From positions 1,674,001-1,738,000 of the forward strand of contig NZ_CP019288.1 of the NCBI RefSeq assembly GCF_009901525.1: DNA of 64,000 nucleotides, given 5' to 3'. Numbering within the stretch: the first letter of the stretch is position 1; every line of letters starts with the position of its first letter. Of the stretch, positions 1-7,588 are shown piece by piece. Below the pieces are notes generated by a model. It did not search any database, was not told where the DNA came from, and worked only from the letters and a program-made list of their open reading frames with translations. Position numbers and translations under genes: made by a program. The DNA comes from Kordia antarctica (GTDB taxonomy: Bacteria; Bacteroidota; Bacteroidia; Flavobacteriales; Flavobacteriaceae).

Positions 1-2
1 AT

Positions 3-434
3 TTAAAAAAGTATGGTTATAATATAGTTACTTCTCATAGTGAGAATAAAAATTTAGCATATTCAGCAACACAAAGTGTAACTAAAGCAACTGAATATTT
101 AGTTAAAAAGTCTAATGAATCAAATAAGAAATTTTGTAATATATATGTTCCTATCGTTGTGATTGAAGGAGATTTGATTGAGGCGTCTTTGAATTACGAC
201 AACGATATTGAACTTCTAGAAGTTGACTATTCAACTGTGGTTTCCACCAAGTCTTTTGAAGAACAAAACTCTAGTTTACTGACAGTAGTAACTTCCGATT
301 ATTTTGGAAAATTCGCTATGGAATTAATGGGAGATTGTGAACAGTTTTTTAAAAATTATTCAAAAGAGATAGAACTTATTTCTAAAAACCATCCAACGAA
401 TATTCCAACAAATATTTATGACAATGATTTTTAA
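3..434 (+). CDS. hypothetical protein, 5' end outside window
   Basis: The frame is open from base 3 to a TAA at 432-434, giving the last 143 residues of a protein that starts before the window; the GTG at 159 is only an internal codon. I do not recognise a family. The visible part is mixed alpha/beta with no membrane segment or Cys/His cluster. The next gene starts 14 bases downstream on the same strand, so the two are probably co-transcribed and lie in one cassette. Function unknown. Confidence 0.6.
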   Translation, partial: LKKYGYNIVTSHSENKNLAYSATQSVTKATEYLVKKSNESNKKFCNIYVPIVVIEGDLIEASLNYDNDIELLEVDYSTVVSTKSFEEQNSSLLTVVTSDYFGKFAMELMGDCEQFFKNYSKEIELISKNHPTNIPTNIYDNDF

Positions 435-448
435 AAACGCATCCAAAA

Positions 449-1147
449 ATGAAAATTGAACGAAGATTAGCAGAAGGTATTGGTGGTTGGTTGATTTTTG
501 AACAGCATTGTAATAAAGCTGGTCTTTTTAGCGAAAGGTATTTATCATTTCCAATTGGTCAAATTTTAAGTTCAATTTATGGTTCAAATGTTCACTCTGA
601 ATTTATACATCCAATAATAAGTAAATATTCTACTGGACGTGGAGCAAAACCCAAAGTAGATTTTGCAGTTTTAAATGACGATAGAGAACCTATTTTAGCT
701 ATTGAGACTAAATGGATAGGACAATCAGTTCCTTCTGTACAAAGTATCCTATGGGATTTAGTAAGATTAGAATCTTTGGCAAGCGAATATGGAACCTCTT
801 GCATTTTTCTAATTGGAGGTAAAAAGAAAAAACTTCAATCACTATTCAATAGTCCTGAATTTAAAATGAAAAAATCTGCTCGTCCAAATCCCATTCTTTC
901 GACGAAATCTTTAGGTTTAAAAAGTTTAAGTATTGTATCTAATGACCCAGGTCATTTATCCACTTGGAAACCTCTTACAAAAAAATGGCAGAATATGCCA
1001 TTTCCTAGTAAAATAGGAACTCAATTATTTAAACCTTTTCCAAACGATTGCACATTAGAACAATATCAAGTTTATGGTTGGAGAATATATAAAGCTGATA
1101 ACAAATCTACTTTCGTACCGAAAAACACTAAAATATATAGAGGATAA
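449..1147 (+). CDS. hypothetical protein with PD-(D/E)XK nuclease-like motif
   Basis: A 232-residue soluble protein. Residues 68-90 carry Asp71 on one strand, then a turn, then the hydrophobic strand with Glu86-x-Lys88. This is the spacing expected of the PD-(D/E)XK restriction-like nuclease core, which would bind a metal and cut DNA or RNA. The rest is unremarkable, with a basic stretch near residues 128-160. It is the last gene before the first cassette-type repeat. The nuclease reading rests on a short motif and is tentative; a degenerate non-catalytic fold member is equally possible. It starts at an ATG 14 bases after the upstream stop. Confidence 0.6.
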   Translation: MKIERRLAEGIGGWLIFEQHCNKAGLFSERYLSFPIGQILSSIYGSNVHSEFIHPIISKYSTGRGAKPKVDFAVLNDDREPILAIETKWIGQSVPSVQSILWDLVRLESLASEYGTSCIFLIGGKKKKLQSLFNSPEFKMKKSARPNPILSTKSLGLKSLSIVSNDPGHLSTWKPLTKKWQNMPFPSKIGTQLFKPFPNDCTLEQYQVYGWRIYKADNKSTFVPKNTKIYRG

Positions 1148-1154
1148 AAAACGA

Positions 1155-1290
1155 TTTGCCAACACCGTGTATAATTCATTGCTAGTTATAGCCTACTTAC
1201 GAAAGTCCTCGCGGACTTTCTATCTATGATTTATTTGCTAAATTTAGTGCTTAAACACGCAACGAAATCATACACAAACACGTTGGCAAA
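1155..1290 (+). repeat. attC-like repeat A
   Basis: About 136 bp with complementary ends: TTTGCCAAC at the left and GTTGGCAAA at the right. A second arm pair (GTGTAT near the left, ATACAC near the right) lies inside, and a central hairpin GAAAGTCCTCGCGGACTTTC. The inner segment shares the landmarks ATTGCTAG, GCTAAATT and CACGCAACGAAA with four other repeats downstream. Size, orientation relative to genes and arm layout resemble large integron attC sites. Its right arm begins the next cassette, which ends with the complementary left arm of repeat B. Confidence 0.65.
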
Positions 1291-1306
1291 CATTTGACAG
1301 AACTTT

Positions 1307-1612
1307 ATGGAAGAAAATTATCAAAAAAACTATGACATAATTATTTCTGAACTTGAAAAAGATTTTAACGATGAAATTGAATTGATTGACGAACTATATC
1401 TTAAACATAAAGACAACTTCAAAGGTGGATATGTTACTCAAGCAATCAAAGACGAATTAAACTACGAAAGGGAAGATTTTTTAGCCAAATGGAATTGGAC
1501 AGTTCCATTAGCAATTTTCAATAGTATTCAACATAGAAGGCAGTATTTAAAAAAGTGTGCTGAATATTGTAACAAAATTTATAATTATCCTTTTGAAGTT
1601 ATTGACTTGTAA
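1307..1612 (+). CDS. hypothetical protein, cassette gene
   Basis: A 101-residue acidic, soluble, mostly helical protein that I do not recognise. Its ATG lies 16 bases after the right arm of repeat A, the position expected of a cassette-borne gene. Its stop overlaps the ATG of the next gene by one base (TAATG), so the two are translationally coupled. The partner is a membrane leucine-rich-repeat protein, so the pair may act together, but no role can be assigned from sequence. Confidence 0.65.
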   Translation: MEENYQKNYDIIISELEKDFNDEIELIDELYLKHKDNFKGGYVTQAIKDELNYEREDFLAKWNWTVPLAIFNSIQHRRQYLKKCAEYCNKIYNYPFEVIDL

Positions 1613-2604
1613 TGGCAAGATATTCTAAAGGGACAGGTTGCGCATCATATATTGGGATTACAAGTATTGTGATTGCGGCAATCTATCTATTATTTACAAA
1701 TCCAAATGCTTTATTTGAAGGTACTATAAATATATTAACAGCATTATTATTTTTCTTCATAATGATAGGTTTAGCTGTCATTCTTCCTGGAATTTCGTTC
1801 AAAAGCGATAAAAATTCAAAGAATAACATTAAAAATTATGAAAAATCTCGAACAACAGTTTCAGAAAAAATAAAGCCAAATGCAAAAGAAAAAAAAGAAA
1901 CTAAAGCTGTCTTAGACATTATAGAAACAAGCACATCTGAAATTGAATGGTGGAATGAACTAGATAAAATTTGGAAATCGATATTTATAGAATGTTTTTC
2001 ATTTGAAGATGACAATAAACCTACAATAAATGAATTGTTGAAAATTAAAAACATTACAACCATTAAAATTTGTAATCATCTTATTTCAAGATTAGGAGAT
2101 GAAAAAGGGTTACAACTACCACAACTGTATATTAAAGATTACTCACCAATTAGAGAATTTAAAGAACTGGAAAAATTGGAAATTATTGAATCAAATATTT
2201 CTGAGATTGAGTTTTTAACTGATTTACCAAACTTGAAATATCTTAATCTAAGTAATAACCTAATAACATCAAGAAATTTTGGTCCAATCCAGACACTAAA
2301 ACAACTGAATTATTTAAATTTAACTCACAATAAAATTCACGCATTTGGAGGATATTACTCAAACATTCCATTCAGTAAACTTGAACATATTAATTTGTCA
2401 AATAACAAGGTTCAATCGTTAGGTAATCTAGAAATGCTTGGACAGTTAAGGATTTTAATTTTAAAAGATAATTACATTGACAAGATAGAGAATTTATACA
2501 AAAGCAAAAATTTAGTATTAATTAATTTGGAGGATAACATACTAAAAGACGAACAGATTTCTAACTTGAAAGAATATCTTCCGAATTGCGAAATAAAACC
2601 ATAG
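1612..2604 (+). CDS. membrane-anchored leucine-rich-repeat protein
   Basis: A 330-residue protein. Residues about 13-30 and 37-62 are two hydrophobic membrane segments, followed by a charged linker. The C-terminal half (about 160-325) has repeated LxxLxLxxN units (for example around YLNLSNN, YLNLTHN and HINLSNN), the leucine-rich-repeat signature of a curved protein-binding solenoid. It is probably inner-membrane bound with the repeats in the cytoplasm, though topology is inferred. It overlaps the 101-residue gene upstream by one base and is followed by repeat B, so both belong to one cassette. The binding partner is unknown. Confidence 0.75.
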   Translation: MARYSKGTGCASYIGITSIVIAAIYLLFTNPNALFEGTINILTALLFFFIMIGLAVILPGISFKSDKNSKNNIKNYEKSRTTVSEKIKPNAKEKKETKAVLDIIETSTSEIEWWNELDKIWKSIFIECFSFEDDNKPTINELLKIKNITTIKICNHLISRLGDEKGLQLPQLYIKDYSPIREFKELEKLEIIESNISEIEFLTDLPNLKYLNLSNNLITSRNFGPIQTLKQLNYLNLTHNKIHAFGGYYSNIPFSKLEHINLSNNKVQSLGNLEMLGQLRILILKDNYIDKIENLYKSKNLVLINLEDNILKDEQISNLKEYLPNCEIKP

Positions 2605-2620
2605 TTAGGAAGAAAAACGA

Positions 2621-2757
2621 TTTGCCAACACCGTATATAATTTATTGCTAGTTCTTGCCTACTTACGAAAGTCCTCGCGGATTTTCTATTCGGTTTTTAT
2701 TTGCTAAATTTAGTGCTTCAACACGCAACAAACCATATACAAACACGTTGCCCACAA
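2621..2757 (+). repeat. attC-like repeat B
   Basis: About 137 bp, homologous to repeat A along its length, with the hairpin arms GAAAGTCC and GGATTTTC. The left arm TTTGCCAAC complements the right arm of repeat A, that is, the start of the cassette it closes. Its own right arm is GTTGCCCACA, which does not pair with its left arm but pairs perfectly over ten bases with the left arm of the next repeat at 4116. Confidence 0.65.
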
Positions 2758-2772
2758 TTAAACAAAAACCCT

Positions 2773-3066
2773 ATGAAATTCAAAGAAGCAAAGGAACTTT
2801 ATTATAAACTTGAACCTCTAGAAAATAAATGCAAAATGAAGGAAGGGTTCATAATAAATAGATTTTATATTTTACCAACTCGTGAATATTTGAAATAAAA
2901 TAAAATAAAAGTTGATATGTATGACATTTTTGAAAGTGAGGTGTTTTTTGCACCAATGTTAACAGATAATCAAGAAGTTGAAATTGTAGGAATTCATCAA
3001 GCTAGTGCTTTTACATTCTTACCTTCATACGATATTAACGACTTTAAAAGTTTAATAAAGAAGTAG
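2773..3066 (+). pseudogene. small cassette gene broken by an in-frame stop
   Basis: Reading from the ATG at 2773 gives 41 residues to a TAA at 2896. The same frame then stays open to a TAG at 3064, with a second ATG at 2917 giving 49 residues. Joined, the frame would encode about 97 residues. The stop lies in a run of AAATA pentamers (2892-2910), which suggests replication slippage created it. It may equally be two genuine short genes. The segment starts 16 bases after repeat B, where a cassette gene is expected, and ends 4 bases before the Sel1-repeat gene. I do not recognise the product. Confidence 0.45.
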
Positions 3067-3070
3067 AGAA

Positions 3071-4111
3071 ATGAAAAATATAATTACTTTAATAACTGCA
3101 TTTATCTTTTTTTATGCAAATTCTCAAACAACACAACAAATTGCTTTAAATATTGATTTTAATCAAAATATTGAAAATTACAATTACTCTCTTTCTGACC
3201 TTCAAAAAATTGATGAAGATTATGGAATTGATTTGAATAAATTAACATCGGAAAAAATTCATTTTTTAACAAAATTCGCATTTAAAGGAGAAAGAGTTTT
3301 TTTCGATAAAGAAGGTGTATTTTCATTTATTTTAATCCAAAAAAGTTATTCATCAAAAACAGATTTAGAAAAAGAATTAATTGAAATTGATTATGCCATA
3401 AATCAAAAATATGGTATATCATTAAAAAAAGACGAGGACGTTATCATTTGGAATACAGAGTTTCTTGACATCACTCTATTTATTGTTAAACACGAAATTT
3501 ACATTCAGTTTAAAGAATTTAAGAAAAAGAACGAAGAAATAAAACCAAAATCTGAAACCAAAAAGACAGATTTAGAAGTATTTACGGAATTAGCTGAAAA
3601 TGGAAATGCAGAAGGTCAATATTACCTTTCTCAATTATATAGTTTCGGAGAAGGAACCTCTGTTGATAAAGAAAAAGCATTTTATTGGTGTAAAAAAAGT
3701 GCAGAACAGGGATTTACAAAAGCATTTCTAAATTTAGCAGGAATGTATAGTTATGGAGATGGAACTTCAGTGAATAAAGGAAAAGCATTTAACTGGTTCA
3801 AAAAAAGTGCAGAACAAGGAGACGCTACAGCACAAATTATGTTAGCGGAAATGTATTGGAAAGGAGAAGGAACATTAAAAGACAAATCCAAAACATTTTA
3901 TTGGTATAAAATGGGAGCAGAACAAAATAATCCAAATGCTCAATTTTATTTAGGGAAGCTTTACTATTTTGGAGAAGGAACTCTTACAAGTAAAAACAAA
4001 TCTGCTTATTGGATAAAGAAAGCATACGAAAACGAAAATAAAGGATATAAAAGTCCACAAAATCAAGCTAAAGAATTTTGGACTAAATATGAACTTTGGA
4101 AATATGAATAA
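3071..4111 (+). CDS. secreted Sel1-repeat protein
   Basis: A 346-residue protein with a signal peptide (hydrophobic core about residues 4-16, cleavage probably near ANSQ-T). An N-terminal domain of unknown type is followed, from about residue 180, by four Sel1-like repeats. Each is about 36 residues with the pattern A-x-x-x-L-A/G-x-x-Y-x-x-G-x-G-T and ends in W-x-K-K-x-A-E-Q. Sel1 repeats form helical solenoids that mediate protein contacts. The protein is likely periplasmic or exported. It is the main gene of the third cassette, followed 4 bases later by the left arm of the next attC-like repeat. The specific role is unknown. Confidence 0.75.
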   Translation: MKNIITLITAFIFFYANSQTTQQIALNIDFNQNIENYNYSLSDLQKIDEDYGIDLNKLTSEKIHFLTKFAFKGERVFFDKEGVFSFILIQKSYSSKTDLEKELIEIDYAINQKYGISLKKDEDVIIWNTEFLDITLFIVKHEIYIQFKEFKKKNEEIKPKSETKKTDLEVFTELAENGNAEGQYYLSQLYSFGEGTSVDKEKAFYWCKKSAEQGFTKAFLNLAGMYSYGDGTSVNKGKAFNWFKKSAEQGDATAQIMLAEMYWKGEGTLKDKSKTFYWYKMGAEQNNPNAQFYLGKLYYFGEGTLTSKNKSAYWIKKAYENENKGYKSPQNQAKEFWTKYELWKYE

Positions 4112-4115
4112 TAAC

Positions 4116-4132
4116 TGTGGGCAACACCGGTA
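4116..4132 (+). repeat. attC-like repeat C, left part (split by IS)
   Basis: TGTGGGCAACACCGGTA, where the first ten bases complement the right arm of repeat B (2748-2757), closing the Sel1 cassette. The remainder of this repeat continues at 5803 after the insertion sequence. Confidence 0.55.
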
Positions 4133-4171
4133 ACCGTTGCACAAGCCTATAAAAACAACAAAATTAATATA

Positions 4172-4197
4172 AAAAAAGCCCTTTTAAGGGCTTTTTT
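4172..4197 (-). terminator. hairpin terminator of the transposase gene
   Basis: AAAAAAGCCC, a four-base loop and GGGCTTTTTT form a perfect stem with T-rich runs on both sides. It overlaps the transposase stop codon at its lower end and lies inside the IS, close to its left terminus. Confidence 0.7.
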
Positions 4198-5758
4198 AGG
4201 TTTTTAGTAAGTGTACATTTGAATAATTTACATGGCTTAAAATAGTTGCTATGAAGTTTTGAGTTGCTTTTAGTTCTGAAAAAATAGCATTGCCTATTTT
4301 GGCTGCACTTTTTGCCATTTTTGTAACGAACTTTAGGTATTTCTTCAGATTATAAGCAATAGCAGCCATATGCATTACTTTATTTGCTTGCTTTATTCCT
4401 AAAGTATTGATCTTTCTGAGTCCCATATATTCCTTTAGTGTACCAAATACTGGTTCTACTGTGCTTTGACGTTTCCTCTTCATATAACGTCCTTGATTGC
4501 TATGGACTCTAGCAATGTTTCGTTCATATTCTTCCACATAATAGGTTATCGTAATACGCTTTTCTTGACTCTTCTTTAAACAAGTGCTTCTTAGTGGACA
4601 ACCGATGCATACTTTTTTTGAGGCACGATATTCTTTCTTTTTATTGTTATTTACTCCTTCATAAAATACCTTTTTAAAAGGAATAATCTTTCCTTGTGGA
4701 CACACATAATGATCCGATTCTTTGTCATATATAAAATCATCTGGACCACCTTTGTAAGTACCATGCGGTGGAATGTAACTTTTTAAACCTTGAGATTCTA
4801 AAAAGGCATAGTTCTCGCCGCTACTATACCCAGTATCTGCCACTAGATTTTCCCATAATAATCCTCCTTTTCGCAAACGTCTTTGAGTTCTAATAGTTAT
4901 ATCTTGCAAATACTGATTGTCTCTCTTATCAGCATGATATGCCTTAATATCGCTAATCACATGATGTGCGGTGTCTACACTGAGTTGACTCATGTAATTG
5001 AGCTTTCTTGCTTTGCCAGGTTTTACACTAATGCGAGCATCAGGATCTGTGGGACTGTAATGCGTTTTGTTACTGGTATACCGACTTCCTTTATTGCCTG
5101 CGCCTGGTCGCCTATCTTGATCCTTTGCCCATTTCTTGTTCCTTGATGTGATAGCTTTGAGTTCCTGATCGTTAGCAGTAATAACCTGTTGTTCTTTACT
5201 TGCCTTGTTTTGAACTTGACGATCTCGGTAACTCTGAACCCGAACTTTGGATAAATGTGCGTCCAATTCTTCTTCAGGAACTTTTAACTCCAAGCTATCC
5301 ATCGAAGCATTCGCTTTTATTGGTGCAGAATCGATTGCTTGTGTGTGACCGCTTACCATTCCTTTGTCTACACAAAGCATGAAAACTCGTGTAAAAACTT
5401 CTTCAAATATTGATTCAGGGAATAATTGTCGCGTTCTACTTATCGTACTATGCCATGGAAGTTCTTCATCAATATCATACCCCAGAAAATACAAAATATC
5501 CAAGCGTAGACTACAATGCTGAATCAACTTACGATCACTAATAATATTTTCTAAATAACCAACCAAACATAGTTTGAAGAACACAACAGGATCAATGCTT
5601 TTTTGTCCGCTACTTCCGTAATAGACTTTGGTAAGTTCATATAAATACGTTAAATCTAACTCAGAAGATAAACGACGATAAAAATTTTCTTTTGGAATCC
5701 GATCGCTTAGTTGAAAATTGTTGAATAGTTTTTCTTGGTAGATTTTTTTGCCTTGCAT
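4196..5758 (-). CDS. IS1182 family transposase
   Basis: A 520-residue, apparently intact DDE transposase. The N-terminal part (about 30-120) has the DUF772-type region with YGSSGQKSIDP and a helical stretch ending in ISRTRQLFPE. The central part has Asp in AIDSAPIKANAS and in the LVADTGYSSGENY region. The C-terminal part has the paired cysteines CIGCPLRSTC and the VEPVFGTLKEYMGLRKI segment typical of IS1182/IS1380-like DDE_Tnp_1 enzymes. It cuts and pastes the surrounding element. Transcription runs against the cassette genes. Length matches the family, so the element may be active. Confidence 0.9.
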   Translation of the reverse strand: MQGKKIYQEKLFNNFQLSDRIPKENFYRRLSSELDLTYLYELTKVYYGSSGQKSIDPVVFFKLCLVGYLENIISDRKLIQHCSLRLDILYFLGYDIDEELPWHSTISRTRQLFPESIFEEVFTRVFMLCVDKGMVSGHTQAIDSAPIKANASMDSLELKVPEEELDAHLSKVRVQSYRDRQVQNKASKEQQVITANDQELKAITSRNKKWAKDQDRRPGAGNKGSRYTSNKTHYSPTDPDARISVKPGKARKLNYMSQLSVDTAHHVISDIKAYHADKRDNQYLQDITIRTQRRLRKGGLLWENLVADTGYSSGENYAFLESQGLKSYIPPHGTYKGGPDDFIYDKESDHYVCPQGKIIPFKKVFYEGVNNNKKKEYRASKKVCIGCPLRSTCLKKSQEKRITITYYVEEYERNIARVHSNQGRYMKRKRQSTVEPVFGTLKEYMGLRKINTLGIKQANKVMHMAAIAYNLKKYLKFVTKMAKSAAKIGNAIFSELKATQNFIATILSHVNYSNVHLLKT

Positions 5759-5802
5759 ATATCAAGATACGAAATTTATCAATACCTTAGGCTTGTGCAA
5801 CA

Positions 5803-5937
5803 GGTACAATGTATATAAAAAATTGCTACATTAGTCTTTAAATAATGGTCGTTGCACTTTTGTTACGTCTGATTTTCCTTTGGAAAATCCTCGCTCACAA
5901 AAACGCAACTTTCCATACACAAACACGTTGGCAAACA
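5803..5937 (+). repeat. attC-like repeat C, right part
   Basis: The continuation of repeat C after the IS: GTATATAAAAAATTGCTAC near its start, a central TTTTCCTTTGGAAAATCC hairpin, AACGCAAC, CATACAC and the right arm GTTGGCAAAC at 5928-5937. That right arm starts the next cassette and is complementary to the left arm of repeat D. The body is more diverged from A, B, D and E than they are from each other. Confidence 0.55.
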
Positions 5938-5959
5938 TTACTCACTCAAAACCTAAAAA

Positions 5960-6265
5960 ATGAATATTACCATTCAAAATAAACATCAAAAAGGAACTGA
6001 ATTTATTGATTTAACAGATATTGAGAAAGATTTATTAAAATTTGTTGAAACAAAAATCAGAAAACATATAAAAGGAATAAATTGCTTTACTCATTCAAAA
6101 TCAATTTTTGATATTATGATTCAGTTAATTGATGGAATTCCTGATATACACGTTTTTGTTTGTTGCCCAAATTTTGGAATAATATTAGATTCTGAGTTGA
6201 AAAAGGAAAAAATTCACATTAACTGTTCTTACATAAAGCCAGTTGGACTTTCCAGCCAAAACTAA
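5960..6265 (+). CDS. hypothetical protein, cassette gene
   Basis: A 101-residue protein of unknown function: an N-terminal charged helix region and a hydrophobic C-terminal half with strand-like segments and CC at about residues 73-74. Its ATG lies 22 bases after the right arm of repeat C, as expected for a cassette gene. The last 47 bases overlap the 3' end of a gene on the opposite strand. No family is recognised. Confidence 0.55.
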   Translation: MNITIQNKHQKGTEFIDLTDIEKDLLKFVETKIRKHIKGINCFTHSKSIFDIMIQLIDGIPDIHVFVCCPNFGIILDSELKKEKIHINCSYIKPVGLSSQN

Positions 6266-6437
6266 CGGAAATAATAGGAATTAATGTTTCTTGCTTTCCT
6301 TGTAATAAGTTTTCTCTTTCTAATTCGGAATCCATTTCAAATTTTTCATAAACTTTTATGATTTTCTCTTTATCGGTTTCACTTAAACAACTTCTTATTA
6401 TTTGGGCTATTTTGAATTCCTTTTCTTCTTTAGTCAT
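6219..6437 (-). CDS. small hypothetical protein, opposite strand in cassette
   Basis: 72 residues starting from an ATG at 6437, with a strongly charged, helical N-terminal two-thirds (many Lys and Glu). It is convergent with and overlaps the 5960 gene by 47 bases. It would be the only gene in the array pointing against the repeats. The helical part looks like real protein; the C-terminal 25 residues, read through the overlap, are less convincing. It could be one half of a two-gene unit such as a toxin-antitoxin pair, but nothing in the sequence proves this. Confidence 0.4.
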   Translation of the reverse strand: MTKEEKEFKIAQIIRSCLSETDKEKIIKVYEKFEMDSELERENLLQGKQETLIPIISVSFGWKVQLALCKNS

Positions 6438-6510
6438 AAATGTTTGAATTATAATTTATATAAACAAAAAAATGAAAATTAGGAGAAATAAAATAGGACA
6501 TAAAAAACGA

Positions 6511-6648
6511 TTTGCCAACACCGTATAAACTTTATTGCTAGTAATCGCTCACTTGGGAAATTCCTGCGGAATTTCGCCGTTCGTGTTTTATTTAGTAAAT
6601 TCACTGCTGAAACAACGCAACGAAACCATACACGAACACGTTAGCCTT
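6511..6648 (+). repeat. attC-like repeat D
   Basis: About 138 bp. The left arm TTTGCCAAC complements the right arm of repeat C. The central hairpin is GGAAATTCC, TGC, GGAATTTC. The right arm GTTAGCCTT does not match the left arm but is complementary to the left arm of repeat E at 7427. It shares ATTGCTAG, TTTATTTAGTAAATT and ACGCAACGAAACCATACAC with the other copies. Confidence 0.65.
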
Positions 6649-6671
6649 CATTATGACCAACCAATAAACCA

Positions 6672-7418
6672 ATGATAAAATTCTTTAGAAAAATACGTTA
6701 CGATCTTATGGAGAAAAACAAAACTGGAAAGTATTTAAAATATGCTATCGGAGAAATTATACTTGTAGTCATTGGTATATTAATTGCTTTGCAGATAAAT
6801 AATTGGAATAGCGAGCGGTTAGCTAATGCAAAAATGACAACCTATCTACACAACTTAAAAGAAGATTTAGTATCTGATACTCTTGCATTTAATAATGCAA
6901 TTGGATTTTATAAATACGTTATAGATTATAAAACCAAATTGTTGTCTCTTTCTCAATACGAGAATATTTCAACAGATAGTCTTTCATTCATAATCACTCC
7001 GCATTATTCAAACTATGATTTAAATACTACGACTTTTACTAAAATCAAAAATTTAGGAATATCTAAATTATCAAAAAATGATAGTCTTTCAAAAAAAATA
7101 TATAATTACTATACAACTAGAAAAAAGATTTTCAATACAATTATTAACTGGGAAGTTGAGTCAACAAATAACGAAGGTAATTATTGGTATTCTAGCCAAA
7201 ACGAATTTGAAATAAAGCACAGTAATGATTTTCCTCATTTTCAAGATAAAAATGAAAATCGACAAAATTTAATAAAACTTATTTCTGAACCAAAAGGAAG
7301 GAATAATCTCTTGTTTGATTTCCAGAGGAAACAAAGAGTTTTAAGAGAATATGAAAAAATGAGGTTGATCGCAATTGAATTAATTAGCAAAATTCAAAAT
7401 GATTTAACAGTCAGATAA
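6672..7418 (+). CDS. DUF6090 family membrane-anchored protein
   Basis: A 248-residue protein. The N-terminus has the block found in this flavobacterial family: a basic start, then GKYLKYAIGEIILVVIGILIALQINNWN, shown here as residues about 19-46 with key residues KYAIGE and LQINNWN. It contains one membrane helix (about 26-43) just after a short cytoplasmic end. The rest is a polar, mostly helical domain of unknown function, presumably periplasmic. The gene fills the cassette between repeats D and E alone. The family is widespread and often multicopy in Flavobacteriia; its biochemical role is not known to me. Confidence 0.75.
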   Translation: MIKFFRKIRYDLMEKNKTGKYLKYAIGEIILVVIGILIALQINNWNSERLANAKMTTYLHNLKEDLVSDTLAFNNAIGFYKYVIDYKTKLLSLSQYENISTDSLSFIITPHYSNYDLNTTTFTKIKNLGISKLSKNDSLSKKIYNYYTTRKKIFNTIINWEVESTNNEGNYWYSSQNEFEIKHSNDFPHFQDKNENRQNLIKLISEPKGRNNLLFDFQRKQRVLREYEKMRLIAIELISKIQNDLTVR

Positions 7419-7425
7419 AATAACG

Positions 7426-7565
7426 AAAGGCTAACAACGTGTATATTTAATTGCTAGGTTATCGCCTACTTGGAAATTCCTTCGGAATTTCCTCTGGTTC
7501 GTTTTCTTTTGCTAAATTAGTTACCTAAACACGCAAGGAAACCATACACAAAACCGTTGTGCAAA
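7426..7565 (+). repeat. attC-like repeat E
   Basis: About 140 bp. The left arm AAGGCTAAC (7427-7435) complements GTTAGCCTT at the end of repeat D. The central hairpin is GGAAATTCC, TTC, GGAATTTCC. The right arm is GTTGTGCAAA (7556-7565). The matching end of the next cassette should be TTTGCACAAC; only a degenerate TTGCACAGC is seen at 8172-8180, so the array appears to fray here. Confidence 0.65.
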
Positions 7566-7588
7566 TATTTGAACTCACTCACTAAAAT

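Larger units (their letters stand above)
4133..5802 (-). mobile_element. IS1182-type insertion sequence
   Basis: About 1.67 kb bounded by inverted ends GTTGCACAAGCC (4136-4147) and GGCTTGTGCAAC (5790-5801). GGTA occurs on both outer flanks (4129-4132 and 5803-5806) and may be the target duplication. It carries a single transposase gene on the minus strand. Removing the element rejoins a repeat similar to A, B, D and E, so it landed inside an attC-like site. The exact outer base of each end is uncertain by a few positions. Confidence 0.75.

Noticed and set aside
1155-7565. CRISPR array as the explanation for regularly spaced repeats
   Set aside because: Repeats are about 137 bp, imperfect, and separated by whole genes, not by 30-base spacers; no cas genes are present.
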